Assembly (NCBI GenBank): GCA_965240365.1
Contig: OZ251218.1
Coordinates: 372,001 to 436,000 of the forward strand
From: G965240365 sp965240365
GTDB taxonomy: Bacteria > Pseudomonadota > Gammaproteobacteria > Eutrophobiales > Eutrophobiaceae
Direction: 5' to 3'
Length of the DNA stretch: 64,000 nucleotides
Shown: positions 46,677-55,698 of the stretch, one piece after another
Layout of the letters: each line of letters begins with the position of its first letter
How positions within the stretch are numbered: position 1 is the stretch's first letter
Notes under the pieces: model-generated
Database searches by the model: none
What the model saw: only the letters and a program-made list of their open reading frames with translations
Told to the model about the DNA's origin: nothing
Translations under genes and position numbers: made by a program

Positions 46677-47035
46677 CAGGCGGGTCTTGTCAGGCATTAT
46701 TTTTTGTCTTCAGCGGGGGTATCGGTGGAGCGATGTCCCTGCGGAATACGGCCCGGCCAAGACGCTCTACAATCGCTACAGGCGTTGGTCTGAGGCGGGC
46801 GTGTTCGAACGCATATTCAAGGCTTTAGCAGGTGAGGGCGCAGACCTCAGCACGCTGATGATTGACACGAGCCACATCAAAACCCACCGGATTGCCGCCA
46901 ATGGTGTAAAAAAAACAACAGTCAGGGGCGAGCCATCGGCAAGACCAGGGGCGGCTTGAATTCCAAGCTGCATCTGGTGTGCGATGGTCAGGGCCGCCCT
47001 GTCCACCTGCACCTGACGGCAGGTAACCGGGCTGA

Positions 47036-47054
47036 CCTGCCTGCAGCAGGCAGG
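47036..47054. repeat. Pal19 in OrfB, shared site
   Basis: Between A and T, the site common to all four copies. Confidence 0.95.
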
Positions 47055-47440
47055 TATTACCCAGGCCCGTCACTGCCTTGAGGGTCATGTTCGTAAGGGC
47101 TGCACCGTTATTGCCGACCGCGGATACGATGCCAATCACCTGCGTAACTGGTTACTCAAAGTCAAAGCAACAGCCTGCATCCCACCCCGCAAAAACCGTA
47201 AGGTGCAGTTCGAATATGACACCGAGCTCTATAAAACACGCAACATCATCGAACGCATGTTCAACCGCATCAAGGACTGGCGCCAGTTGTCCCTTCGAAC
47301 CTTCCGATGTCCCGAGACGTTCCTCGCTGCCGCACAACTCGCTGCTGTTGTGATTTGGCTCTTATGAGTCTACGCCCTAGAAAAAGACAAAAAAGCGACC
47401 GTAAACCCGCATTTGTGTTTGCTTGTGTATGGCCAACAGG

Positions 47441-47461
47441 GCGTTTATTCTACTTATACCC
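47441..47461 (+). other. oriIS-like terminus, copy F
   Basis: GCGTTTATTC..CTTATACCC. Confidence 0.5.
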
Positions 47462-47702
47462 CGAGGTGAAGGTTAGAAAGGGGGAAAAATTTTGAGCATA
47501 TTACCTGTTCCTCCTTCATCTCATAAGCAGTCATCCCAGGCCATCCCCCCACGTCAAAGATAGTTGCATAATTATTCCAGACTGGTGGGTCGGAATGCGC
47601 AGAACAGGCAGCCGTATCTTCATCTACCGGTACCCGGATCGGGACAAGATGACATGCTTGCTCAATGTGTTGAGCAGACAGTGGAATGCTTTTATGGTCA
47701 GA
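47462..47702 (-). other. Open minus-strand frame of unknown meaning
   Basis: Directly after the stop of the TPR gene the same frame stays open for ~80 codons (SIPLSAQHIEQACHLVPIRV, DPPVWNNYATIFDVGGWPGM) until repeat F. It may be a remnant of another gene or of a longer protein; no family is recognised. Confidence 0.3.
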
Positions 47703-49067
47703 CTACTGAAAGTAAGCGGGATGTTGTTGCCTGATTGCCTGTTCCATGTTGTTGATGTCCAATGCAAGTTGATGGTCCGGGTTTACCCTTCGCATCTGAT
47801 CCCAACTGGCCCAAGCGTCGGGCATTTCATACGCCTTGAAATATTTATTGCCCAGGTCCCTATAGGCTCCCGTTAAAAATGGATTTTGTTCGAGCGCTTT
47901 CAGAATTAAATCAATCGCCTTTTTATTCTGCCCGATGGCATCATAGTAATTGGCCAGATAGACGTTAAGCACATATCCGTGAGCACTGACTTTGCTCTGA
48001 GCGTCTTCTATCAGCTTTATGGCCTCTTGCATCCCCTGCCTGGAAGAAGGTTGCCGCGAAATAGCGGCGGTTAAATTCTTCAGGCCACTTTGCGGTGGAG
48101 ACTGTTTAAAAACACGCTGGATAGCGGGTTTTATCTTATCGATGTCTTTTAGTCCGTGGTGAATGGAATACTCATGAAATACCAACGAAGCCTCAATATA
48201 TTTGTCCATATCAAACAACTTGTTTATTCGGGAAGCGTAATAATCAACGCTCTTTTCTTTTTGCGCTTTTGCAAGTCGGATAACTTTATCTAGTCTTTGA
48301 TCCGAAGCATAAGTTTCCTGATAATTTTCGGGCATAGAAATGCTCTTGCTGTGTCCGCCATTAGAAGATGCAAGCACGTACGCGCTTTTCGTCAAAAAAG
48401 GAACTACCTGTTTGTTCCGGTATTGGAAGGAACTGAACACCAGCCCGCTGGCAGAAAGATTTTCGACAATAACCGAGTGCACGTTGTGTTCATATGTCAG
48501 GTATTTTTTATAGATATCTGCAAGCGCTTGCGGAATGGCTCGTTCAGACAGTTGATAAGAAACAACCTCTTCACCCTCATAATAAAACTTATGGGCCTTT
48601 CCTTCCCTTCGGACTTCAATGTTCTTTGCAACGTATCCATCCACATCAGCCCCAAACATCATCTCCAGTTCAAACTGGTTTGTCCCCAGGCTCTCGATTC
48701 CTGCTTTTTGTCCAGCTGTTGAAAGCATTTGCCTGTTTCGCTTTTCATAATCCTTGAAAGCGGGGATGGCATAAAGAGAGATTTTCAGAAATTGCTTTTG
48801 AGAATGATCAACATAGGCAAGAGTGTTGCTGGAAAAATCATAAACCCTTTCATTGTCGCCGCTGCGGACCGATATTTCTTTGAGGGCAAGAGTTACAATT
48901 GACGGGCCTTGTTTGATGTTAACTTCTGTTTTGCTCTCTTCACCGCTTTTACCCTGATAATGCTCTGCTATCTTGAAGTCCAACTGAAACTGGACTTGCT
49001 GTGCAAAAACATAAGCTGGCAGCAGCGCCAGAATAAAAGCGGCCATGATTATAGCGCTTATTTTCAT
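47703..49067 (-). CDS. Secreted TPR-containing protein
   Basis: 454 residues. Signal peptide MKISAIIMAAFILALLPAYV..FAQ, a beta-rich middle (FKIAEHYQGKSGEESKTEVN, YVDHSQKQFLKISLYAIPAF) and C-terminal TPR-like repeats (YVLNVYLANYYDAIGQNKKA, ALEQNPFLTGAYRDLGNKYF, MPDAWASWDQMRRVNPDHQL). The start at 49067 has GGAGGGTAT upstream. Likely periplasmic; function unknown. It stands alone between repeats F and G. Confidence 0.75.
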   Translation of the reverse strand: MKISAIIMAAFILALLPAYVFAQQVQFQLDFKIAEHYQGKSGEESKTEVNIKQGPSIVTLALKEISVRSGDNERVYDFSSNTLAYVDHSQKQFLKISLYAIPAFKDYEKRNRQMLSTAGQKAGIESLGTNQFELEMMFGADVDGYVAKNIEVRREGKAHKFYYEGEEVVSYQLSERAIPQALADIYKKYLTYEHNVHSVIVENLSASGLVFSSFQYRNKQVVPFLTKSAYVLASSNGGHSKSISMPENYQETYASDQRLDKVIRLAKAQKEKSVDYYASRINKLFDMDKYIEASLVFHEYSIHHGLKDIDKIKPAIQRVFKQSPPQSGLKNLTAAISRQPSSRQGMQEAIKLIEDAQSKVSAHGYVLNVYLANYYDAIGQNKKAIDLILKALEQNPFLTGAYRDLGNKYFKAYEMPDAWASWDQMRRVNPDHQLALDINNMEQAIRQQHPAYFQ

Positions 49068-49356
49068 ATTTATACCCTCCATAAACTGGCTTGCTGTCTA
49101 AGGCATTCCAATATACCTCTAAATAATGCGTAACTGCAAATTTTGTGCAGTGCAATATATTGCGCTGCAACACAACCTGTTAAATTGGCCCTGTCAACGA
49201 TTTTTCCAACCCTTTTTCAAGAATATATTTCAGAAAATACCCCGTTCGGGATATTTTTGTCTTCTCTTACCCTTGCAAGCCCGGAACTTCCCGAGCGGGA
49301 AAGTTTTGCTTGAAATCGGCCTGAAACGGTATTATTTTCCCAAACGGGAAAGAAAA

Positions 49357-49562
49357 ATGACAGCAGAGCAGATCGGAAAACTGATACGCGACACGCGCAA
49401 AATCCAGGGGCTGCGTCAGGATGAACTGGCGGTCGCGGCCTGCGTTTTCTGGTTGAACTGGAAGCCGGCAAGGAGACCGCCCAGCTTGGCAAAACGCTGA
49501 GCGTGCTCTCGGCGCTGGGCTGCGCTATCGACATCAAGCTACCGGACGCAGGCGGCCGATGA
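49357..49562 (+). pseudogene. hipB: hipB, 10-bp deletion (copy G)
   Basis: MTAEQIGKLIRDTRKIQGLR.. then frameshift after DELAVAA, the same deletion as copy B. Confidence 0.75.
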
Positions 49563-49804
49563 CGAACGCCCTGACCGTCTGGTGGGATCATGCAATGGTC
49601 GGCGCACTGAGGATAAACCGGCATGGCGACACGTCTTTTTCCTACGCCGAGACATGGCTGGGGTGCCCTTCCGCGCGCGCGATTTCCGTCTCCCTGCCCC
49701 TGAGCGCCGCGCCGTTTTCAAGGCGTGAAAGCCGGCCTTTTTTTGAAGGGCTTTTGCCGGAAGAAAGCCAGCGCATTGCGATTGCCGGCGCGCTTTCCCT
49801 GTAG
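49559..49804 (+). pseudogene. hipA: hipA N-terminal fragment with nonsense codon (copy G)
   Basis: MTNALTVWWDHAMVGAL.. ending at TAG (49802-49804) where other copies have TGG in SLWPEG. Confidence 0.75.
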
Positions 49805-50245
49805 CCGGAGGGACAGCGGCCGCCCGTTGCGGCGGCGGCGATTGAACCGGCGCAAGCGCTCGCTGATGAGGCGCTGATCGATATTCTAAACCGCCTGCCC
49901 GCCCGATGCTCGCTCAACCGTACGAACTAACGCCGGAACGCGCGCCGCCAGTGTTGAGGCTGTTCGATTAACATTTCCCATCGACACTGCGGGCAGGGTG
50001 GGATTCCGTTCGTGGGTCAGACATTCATGCTTTGCTGTTCAAGCCAAAGCAGGTAAAAATCAGTCCGATTTCCATCCAGAGCAACTAGAAAAAGACAAGA
50101 AAGCGGCCGTAAACCAGCATTTGTGTTTGCTTGTGTATGCCCAACAGGGTGTTTATTCTACTTATACCCAGTCAGAGTCCTTTTCTCATGTAATTTTATC
50201 CAGAATACTCTGCTTTCTTATTCGATTGTTCATAGCTATCTATAT

Positions 50246-50359
50246 GCATAACGCCTTTGTAACAGGCATTTTTTGTGTAGTGGAGTTTTGCGGTAAAGTG
50301 GCGTAGCCACCGCAAAACGGAGCGCAGCAAAAAATGTCCTGTTGGCAAATTTGTTAGGC
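50246..50359 (-). other. Integron attC site
   Basis: Read on the minus strand: GCCTAAC (50353-50359) directly after the stop codon, paired inner arms (CAACAGGACATTTTTTG with CAAAAAATGCCTGTTA), a nested CCGCAAAAC/TTTTGCGG stem and GTGGC/GCCAC tip, and a terminal GTTATGC (50246-50252). The core is GTTRRRY with one mismatch. The size (114 bp) and imperfect hairpin are typical of attC. Confidence 0.75.
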
Positions 50360-50935
50360 CTACAAGTTTTGGTGCATGAATCCGAGATTTGCATTTACCG
50401 CCCCTGCTACCATTGGAAAGAAACGCTCCTTAACTTGCGGCGTGAAGTTGCTAGCGCCAATGGATTCTATAAGTGCTTCCTCATAGCACAAAACAAGACC
50501 GGAGAAGCCGGCACTCATATCCGCAGGGGTGCTTGGTCCCTGCCTTAACTCGATAAGGATATTTTTAACAACTCGTGTCATGTATTCTCCAGTAAACGAC
50601 GCTGCCGTTTCTCTACTAATGTAGGGTACATATCCGGGCGAGCTGAACGGCAACATGGCAAGGCCACTGCTAGCGTCCATCATTTCCGGTAGATGATCGG
50701 AGCCCCCCGACTTCTTTCGGAAGGGAAGAAGCACAAAGGAAACACCGAACAATCTTGCCTTTAGTAAACCCTTTGCACTTACTTGGCACATGGTGAAATC
50801 CTGCGAATAAGCTTCGATCTGGCCGCGATACACACGCTCCATTTCATCAGCCATCTGTGTGCCAGGCCCTCGCAGCAACGAATACATTAATTCTTGTGGG
50901 GAAGTTTTACCAAATAGAGATTTCAGAAATGACAT
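50360..50935 (-). CDS. Cassette-encoded protein of unknown function
   Basis: 191 residues, MSFLKSLFGKTSPQELMYSL, with QIEAYSQDFTMCQVSAKGLL and RVVKNILIELRQGPSTPADM. I recognise no family. The start is preceded by CGAGGAG; the stop TAG (50360-50362) touches the attC. The organisation alone says cassette gene. Confidence 0.7.
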   Translation of the reverse strand: MSFLKSLFGKTSPQELMYSLLRGPGTQMADEMERVYRGQIEAYSQDFTMCQVSAKGLLKARLFGVSFVLLPFRKKSGGSDHLPEMMDASSGLAMLPFSSPGYVPYISRETAASFTGEYMTRVVKNILIELRQGPSTPADMSAGFSGLVLCYEEALIESIGASNFTPQVKERFFPMVAGAVNANLGFMHQNL

Positions 50936-51067
50936 CAGTGGCTCCTCGTGTTTGTAAGCCTAACAGCTAATTATGCGGCTAGTGGCATCATATATCGCTA
51001 GCGGCATAGTTGTGTTAGTCGCTAGAATAGCATCAGGCTTTATCGTTTCATCTAATGATCCGTGGAT

Positions 51068-51211
51068 TCAACCAGCAAGTGCAACATTAGGATTGATTCC
51101 GAAAAATACCTGATTAGGTGTTTTCATGTCAAGGCATTTTCGGGGTCGGTTATTTAATTTATCCATAGCCATTTTAATCTCCTGTTCAGTGATGGTGGTG
51201 TTGTTGCGCTC
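51068..51211 (-). pseudogene. IS30-family transposase, C-terminal fragment
   Basis: The minus strand encodes TTITEQEIKMAMDKLNNRPR KCLDMKTPNQVFFGINPNVA LAG stop, the typical IS30 C-terminus. It ends abruptly at ~51211 against hipA sequence. Confidence 0.7.
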
Positions 51212-51650
51212 AGCGACAACGCGGCCGGCGCGGGATGTCTTGAAACTTTTTGATGCGGCGATCTTCAATCTCATCATCGGCAATGCGGACGCGCATGCCA
51301 AAAACTACAGTCTGCTGTACCGCGATGACGCCGTCGAAATGGCGCCGCTGTATGATCTTTTAGCCACGGTTGCCTACCCTGATCTCGGCCCGAAACTGGC
51401 GATGAAGATCGCCCGGAAAGCCACACTCGATGAATTGAAAGCGACCGATTGGGCGCGTTTTGCGGAAGAGTCGGGGCTTACCGAGCCCTTGGTCAAACGC
51501 CGCGCAAAGGCGCTGGCGGATCATGTTTTGCAGGAAGCCGGCCGGGTCGAAGCAGGCTTTGACCTGAACGAAGACGCGCTCAAAAAGATGAGAGGCTATG
51601 CCAAGCTGATAACAAACCGCGCCGCAAAACTCTCGCGGATAAACGGCTAA
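51212..51650 (+). pseudogene. hipA: HipA C-terminal kinase half, 5'-truncated
   Basis: RDVLKLFDAAIFNLIIGNAD, AHAKNYSLLYRDDAVEMAPL and YDLLATVAYPDLGPKLAMKI hold the HipA kinase motifs: the catalytic NxDxHxKN (NADAHAKN) and YDLL with the metal-binding Asp. The preceding N-terminal domain and P-loop are missing, replaced by an IS30 scrap. It complements the hipA N-terminal fragments in repeats A-G and may be the other half of the ancestral locus. Stop TAA at 51648-51650. Confidence 0.8.
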
Positions 51651-52639
51651 TCTTTACCGCCTTTGCCCGGTTTTTTCAGCAGATACCTGGCCTCCACCCG
51701 CTGCCAGTAAAGCAGTCCCGGCAGGTCGATCAGAAATTCCTTGATACGGGTGGCGAGCGAGATGGCCAGCGCAAACTCGGGCGAAAGCCCGATCAGGGCG
51801 CCAAACAGCAGATAGCCGCCTTCCTGTATGCCGTAACCGTTCGGAATGATAAAGGCAATATCGGTAATGATGGAGGTCAGGCTTTTGAGCAGCAGCGCTT
51901 CAATCAGGGACAGGGGCTGACCGAGCAGATAACAGGCCAGCCAGACTTCCCCGGTTTCCAGGATCAGGCCGCCGGTGCGCCAGACCACGGCCGCCGCCAG
52001 CCGTTTTTTATTGTGGTAGATGGCCTTTATGCGGCTATCGACCGCGCGGGCGTTGGCCGTGATCTGTTGCCAGCCATCGGCGGCCGTGAATTTGCCGATC
52101 ATCCTCGCGCCCAGGGCAAATATGCCGGCCTTTTGAACCAGCACAAAACCGGCAATGCCCAAAGTCAGCGCCAGGACGCCGAGCACGATATACACGGCCA
52201 GTTCATTATCCAGCGCCACCAGCATGAGCAATCCCGTGCCGATCAGCGCCCAGGGCACCATTGCCAGCGCCTGCACGGTCTTGTCAACCATGACCGAGGC
52301 GCTGGCCTCTATGCCGTTTCTGCCCCATAACAGCAATAACCTGGCCCTGGCAATCTCGCCACCGATGGTGGCGACGGGCAACAGGCTGTTGATCGCCCGC
52401 CCCATCCACAATGCCAGCATTAATTCCCTGAAAGGTGGTATCCGTTCAAGCGGAAACAGCAGCCGCCAGGACAAGACCGCGGCGATGGAGACGGGCAGCC
52501 AGCTCAGCGGCAGCAACAGCAGCCAGAAGCCGGACTCAAGCAATAACGCAAATATCCCGCCCGCCCCCTGCCATGCGACCAACAGGGCAAGGACTAACAG
52601 GCCGGCGAGCAGGCCGGCATGGGAGATAATGCGAATCAT
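51647..52639 (-). CDS. UPF0104/flippase-like membrane protein
   Basis: 330 residues, about 8 membrane segments: AGLLAGLLVLALLVAWQGAG, LWMGRAINSLLPVATIGGEI, ARARLLLLWGRNGIEASASV, SLTSIITDIAFIIPNGYGIQ. It belongs to the lysylphosphatidylglycerol-synthase membrane-domain family (includes HpnL). The substrate is presumably a lipid; the exact one is unknown. The C-terminus overlaps the hipA remnant stop by 4 bases (convergent). Confidence 0.78.
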   Translation of the reverse strand: MIRIISHAGLLAGLLVLALLVAWQGAGGIFALLLESGFWLLLLPLSWLPVSIAAVLSWRLLFPLERIPPFRELMLALWMGRAINSLLPVATIGGEIARARLLLLWGRNGIEASASVMVDKTVQALAMVPWALIGTGLLMLVALDNELAVYIVLGVLALTLGIAGFVLVQKAGIFALGARMIGKFTAADGWQQITANARAVDSRIKAIYHNKKRLAAAVVWRTGGLILETGEVWLACYLLGQPLSLIEALLLKSLTSIITDIAFIIPNGYGIQEGGYLLFGALIGLSPEFALAISLATRIKEFLIDLPGLLYWQRVEARYLLKKPGKGGKD

Positions 52640-52685
52640 ACGATGGTAAGGCGGGTGAGGGTATCCGGTAGGGGCTGATTTTTAA

Positions 52686-52762
52686 TGGTCGGAGTGAGAG
52701 GATTTGAACCTCCGGCCCCTGCCTCCCGAAGGCAGTGCTCTACCAGGCTGAGCTACACTCCG
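52686..52762 (-). tRNA. tRNA-Pro(CGG)
   Basis: 77 nt including encoded CCA. Acceptor arms CGGAGTG/CACTCCG, D-arm TAGCTCAGCCTGGTAGAGC, anticodon stem CTGCC/GGCAG with loop TTCGGGA (anticodon CGG), T-arm GAGGTTCAAATCCTC. It lies between ispB and the UPF0104 gene. Confidence 0.95.
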
Positions 52763-52797
52763 TCTGTGAACCCCGGGCAGACAGACCACGGGCGGGG

Positions 52798-53805
52798 TCA
52801 ATAATGCCTGCTTACGGAAAATTTTGCCAGCGCATAGAGGGCGTCAAGGTAATCCGATGCGGGCAGTTCGGGCAGGGCCGCCATGGCCAGTCTTGCCTCG
52901 TTATGCGCCAGCCCGGCAGTATAAGCGATGGCGCCGGTGGCATTAATGGCCTGTTTTATCTTTTCAATATTATCCAGGCCGCCGTTTTTTATCGCGTCCC
53001 GAATCACGCCCCGGTCGGATTCGGCGCCATGCCACATGGCATACAGGAGCGGCAATGTCGGTTTGCCCTCGGCCAGGTCATCGCCGATATTTTTGCCGAG
53101 CGCCCCGGCCGAAGAACTGTAGTCGAGCACATCGTCGATCAACTGAAAGGCGGTGCCCAGATGCCGGCCGTAGGCGGCCATGGCCTGTTCTTCCGCCTCA
53201 TCGCGCAGGCTGATGACCGCGCCGAGCCGGGCCGCCGCCTCGAACAGTTTTGCGGTCTTGTTGCGGATCACCTCCAGATAACTGGCCTCGGTGATTTCAG
53301 GGTCATGCCGGTTGATCAATTGCTGAACTTCGCCTTCGGCGATGACATTGGTCGCCTCCGACAGGATTCGCATGACCCGCATGGAATCCACCTCAACCAT
53401 CATCTGGAAGGTGCGCGAATAGACAAAATCGCCCACCAGCACGCTGGCCTCGTTGCCCCAGCGCTGGTTGGCCGTAATATGGCCGCGCCGCAACAGCGAG
53501 GCGTCCACTACATCGTCATGCAGCAGTGTGGCCGTATGAATAAACTCGATGATCGCGGCCAGATTGATATGCAGATCGCCCGGATAATCAAATGCCTGGG
53601 CGCTGAGCAGCACCAGCGCGGGCCGCAGGCGCTTGCCGCCGCTTTCGATAATATAATGACCCAGTTGATCAATGAGGCCCACTTCGGAATACAGGCTGGA
53701 CTCAATCAGCGCGTTGACCCGGGCCATATCCGGCCTGATCAGCGCGCGAATCGCCTCGATCCCGTTTATCCGGGTCGTTTTTGCGGCGGCGTCGGTCAGG
53801 TTCAT
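52798..53805 (-). CDS. ispB: Polyprenyl (octaprenyl) diphosphate synthase
   Basis: 335 residues: first Asp-rich motif LLHDDVVDASLLRRG, second LIDDVLDYSSSAGALGKNIG, plus GGKRLRPALVLL. It builds the isoprenoid side chain of quinones. ATG 53805 is preferred over a TTG two codons earlier. It is divergent from rplU, the arrangement usual in Gammaproteobacteria. Confidence 0.92.
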   Translation of the reverse strand: MNLTDAAAKTTRINGIEAIRALIRPDMARVNALIESSLYSEVGLIDQLGHYIIESGGKRLRPALVLLSAQAFDYPGDLHINLAAIIEFIHTATLLHDDVVDASLLRRGHITANQRWGNEASVLVGDFVYSRTFQMMVEVDSMRVMRILSEATNVIAEGEVQQLINRHDPEITEASYLEVIRNKTAKLFEAAARLGAVISLRDEAEEQAMAAYGRHLGTAFQLIDDVLDYSSSAGALGKNIGDDLAEGKPTLPLLYAMWHGAESDRGVIRDAIKNGGLDNIEKIKQAINATGAIAYTAGLAHNEARLAMAALPELPASDYLDALYALAKFSVSRHY

Positions 53806-53991
53806 GGGCAATGGTTCTGTGCTTACAACGGTGTGAATTTCAAAGATCCGGGCGGAAAATACTGTCAGGCCGCGTAAAATTCAATCCAAGGGGCAAATTT
53901 TAACATTGTTTGGCTTGTCACCACCCGTTGAATTCCTTAGAATCTGCTCCCTTCTTAGACAGCACAAAACGCATAGGCATGGAGAATCAGG

Positions 53992-54336
53992 ATGTACGCG
54001 GTAATCAAGTCCGGTGGCAAACAGTATAAAGTGGAAAAAGGCAGCAGACTCAAGGTTGAAAAGATCAACGCGGAGGCCGGCGCAAAGCTCGATATCTCCG
54101 CCGTGTTGATGCTGGTTGACGGCGCCAATGTGACCGTGGGCCGGCCTTTTGTGGAGGGCGCCAGCGTCAGCGCCACGGTCGAAAGTCATGGCCGCGGGCC
54201 CAAACTGAAGATTGTCAAGTTTCGCCGGCGCAAACATCACCGCAAACAGATGGGGCATCGTCAGGCCTACACGGAACTTTCCATAACCGGCATTGCGGCC
54301 GGGCAGGTCGCGGAGGTGACAGAAAATGGCGCATAA
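53992..54336 (+). CDS. rplU: 50S ribosomal protein bL21
   Basis: 114 residues, MYAVIKSGGKQYKVEKGSRL, KFRRRKHHRKQMGHRQAYTE. An rRNA-binding protein of the large subunit. Preceded by GGAGAATCAGG. Overlaps rpmA by 11 bases. Confidence 0.97.
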   Translation: MYAVIKSGGKQYKVEKGSRLKVEKINAEAGAKLDISAVLMLVDGANVTVGRPFVEGASVSATVESHGRGPKLKIVKFRRRKHHRKQMGHRQAYTELSITGIAAGQVAEVTENGA

Positions 54337-54583
54337 AAAGGCAGGCGGCAGCACCCGCAACGGGCGTGATTCAAAATCCAAGCGTCTGGGCGTTAAAAAA
54401 TTCGGCGGCGAGCGGGTGCTGGCCGGGCATATCATCATCCGCCAGCGCGGCACAAAATATCATGCCGGCGTGAATGTCGGCCTCGGCCATGATCATACCC
54501 TGTATGCGACCGCCGCGGGCCAGGTCGCGTTCAACCGGCGCGGCCCGAACAAGCGCGCCTTTGTGGATGTGGTGACGGATTGA
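54326..54583 (+). CDS. rpmA: 50S ribosomal protein bL27
   Basis: 85 residues, MAHKKAGGSTRNGRDSKSKR LGVKKFGGERV.., with the conserved N-terminal tail reaching the peptidyl-transferase centre. Start inside rplU; the overlap is common in this operon. Confidence 0.97.
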   Translation: MAHKKAGGSTRNGRDSKSKRLGVKKFGGERVLAGHIIIRQRGTKYHAGVNVGLGHDHTLYATAAGQVAFNRRGPNKRAFVDVVTD

Positions 54584-54614
54584 ATATTGATTTTGGCGGC
54601 GCCTCCCGATGCCG

Positions 54615-54633
54615 CCCGCCTGTTGCAGGCAGG
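54615..54633. repeat. Degenerate Pal19 between rpmA and obgE
   Basis: CCCGCCTGTTGCAGGCAGG, two mismatches, between G and C. Intergenic, just before a terminator hairpin. Confidence 0.75.
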
Positions 54634-54636
54634 CAG

Positions 54637-54661
54637 AAAACCCCGCCTCGGCGGGGTTTTT
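54637..54661 (+). terminator. Rho-independent terminator after rpmA
   Basis: AAAACCCCGCC-TC-GGCGGGGTTTTT. A strong GC stem followed by five T; it would end or attenuate transcription before obgE. Confidence 0.8.
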
Positions 54662-54681
54662 GCTTTATGGCTGTTTTTTAG

Positions 54682-55698
54682 ATGAAGTTTGTTGACGAAG
54701 CGACGATCCGGGTTGAGGCCGGCAAGGGCGGTGATGGCTGCCTCAGCTTTCGGCGTGAAAAATTCATCCCCAGGGGCGGGCCGGACGGCGGCGATGGCGG
54801 CGATGGCGGCAATATTTATCTGGTCGTGGACGAAGGTCTCGGCACCCTGGTTGATTTTCGCCATAATCGCCTGTTTCGCGCCGAAAACGGCCGGCCCGGC
54901 ATGGGCCGGCAGCGCGTGGGCAGGAAAGCGGATGATCTGTACATCAAGGTCCCGATCGGCACGCTCGTTTATGATGATGACAGCGATGAAATGATCGGGG
55001 ATTTGATAAACCGGACAGATAAATTACGGGTTGCCCGGGGCGGTTTTCATGGCCTCGGCAATGCCCGTTTCAAGAGCAGCGTCAATCGCGCGCCCAGACA
55101 AACCAGCAAGGGCGCGCCGGGCGAGGCGCGCAATCTGCGGCTCGAATTACAGATCCTGGCGGATGTGGGCCTGCTGGGCCTGCCCAACGCCGGCAAATCC
55201 AGCTTTATTCGCGCCGTATCCGCGGCCCGGCCCAAAGTCGCGGATTATCCCTTCACCACTGTCTATCCCGCCCTGGGTGTGGTCAGGGCCAGCGACGAAA
55301 AGAGCCTGGTTATCGCCGATATCCCCGGTTTGATCGAGGGCGCGGCCAGGGGGGCCGGGCTGGGCTTTGCCTTCCTGAAACACTTGGCGCGGACCAGGCT
55401 GCTGTTGCATATCGTCGATTCAAGCCCCGCCCCGGCGCGGGTTATTCATAATATCAAGACCATTGACAGCGAACTGAGGCAGTATAATGCCGCCTTGTAT
55501 CAGAAACCCCGCTGGCTGGTATTAAGCAAAGGCGATTTAACGCCGCCGCCCATGATGGAAGAATTAAAAAAAGAAATTCAAGCGAATTACGCCGCCGACA
55601 TGCCTGTTTATATCACCTCGGCCGTCACCGGGTCGGGTTGCCGGGCGCTGATCCACGCCGCCAGCCAATGGTTGCAGGCTGAAGCCCATGAGCACTAA
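54682..55698 (+). CDS. obgE: Obg GTPase
   Basis: 338 residues. Glycine-rich Obg domain (GGDGCLSFRREKFIPRGGPD, GGDGGDGGNIYLVVDEGLGT), G1 LGLPNAGKSSFIRAVSAAR, G3 IADIPGLIEGAARGAGLGF and G4 LSKGDL where NKxD is more usual. A ribosome-associated GTPase. Overlaps proB by 11 bases. Confidence 0.95.
   Translation: MKFVDEATIRVEAGKGGDGCLSFRREKFIPRGGPDGGDGGDGGNIYLVVDEGLGTLVDFRHNRLFRAENGRPGMGRQRVGRKADDLYIKVPIGTLVYDDDSDEMIGDLINRTDKLRVARGGFHGLGNARFKSSVNRAPRQTSKGAPGEARNLRLELQILADVGLLGLPNAGKSSFIRAVSAARPKVADYPFTTVYPALGVVRASDEKSLVIADIPGLIEGAARGAGLGFAFLKHLARTRLLLHIVDSSPAPARVIHNIKTIDSELRQYNAALYQKPRWLVLSKGDLTPPPMMEELKKEIQANYAADMPVYITSAVTGSGCRALIHAASQWLQAEAHEH

Larger units (their letters stand above)
46547..47367 (+). 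pseudogene. IS5-family transposase OrfA/OrfB with three Pal19
   Basis: The ATG at 46547 is followed immediately by a Pal19; without it the gene reads MSLNFWLTKEQFKTIQPLLP-like sequence. A second unit interrupts CDRRVLSGIIFCLQRGYRWS and a third NRADITQARHC. OrfB then runs through TVIADRGYDANHLRNWL to WLL, stop 47365-47367. The A8 slippery run is kept. Confidence 0.82.
46482..47377 (+). mobile_element. IS5-family (IS427-group) element with three Pal19
   Basis: 896 bp, exactly 38 bp longer than the 858-bp copies, because two extra Pal19 units are present (46550 and 46658). TA at 46480-46481 and 47378-47379. Opposite orientation to the other copies. Confidence 0.92.
45615..47461 (+). repeat. Composite hipB-hipA'-IS91 repeat, copy F
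   Basis: hipB has a 10-bp deletion distinct from that of copy B (between GCGTT repeats), hipA lacks the 66-bp segment, and most of the IS91 gene is deleted so that hipA' and the IS91 tail form one frame. A complete IS5-family IS (46482-47377) is inserted in the tail. The right end is at 47461. Confidence 0.9.
49171..50169 (+). repeat. Composite hipB-hipA'-IS91 repeat, copy G
   Basis: The shortest copy (~1 kb): hipB with the 10-bp deletion, hipA' with the 66-bp deletion and a TAG at 49802, the IS91 gene reduced to its last codons, then the tail. It starts CACAACCTG instead of CATAACCTG and ends GTGTTTATTC..CTTATACCC. Confidence 0.88.
50246..50963 (-). mobile_element. Single integron gene cassette
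   Basis: Bounded by GTTAGGC at 50958-50964 (the end of a preceding, lost attC or attI) and the attC above. It contains one minus-strand gene and almost no leader. No integron integrase gene is seen in the window, so it is probably a stray cassette or the edge of a lost array. Confidence 0.65.

Noticed and set aside
50246..50359. attC-like hairpin as a transcription terminator
   Set aside because: The boundary motifs GCCTAAC/GTTATGC and nested unpaired bulges fit attC better, and there is no terminal T-run.
51126..51211. Plus-strand N-terminus MSRHFRGRLFNLSIAILISC for the HipA fragment
   Set aside because: This stretch is the antisense of an IS30 C-terminus; real HipA sequence starts near 51212.
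52735..53877. Long plus-strand ORF opposite ispB
   Set aside because: Shadow of ispB, which has both Asp-rich motifs on the minus strand.
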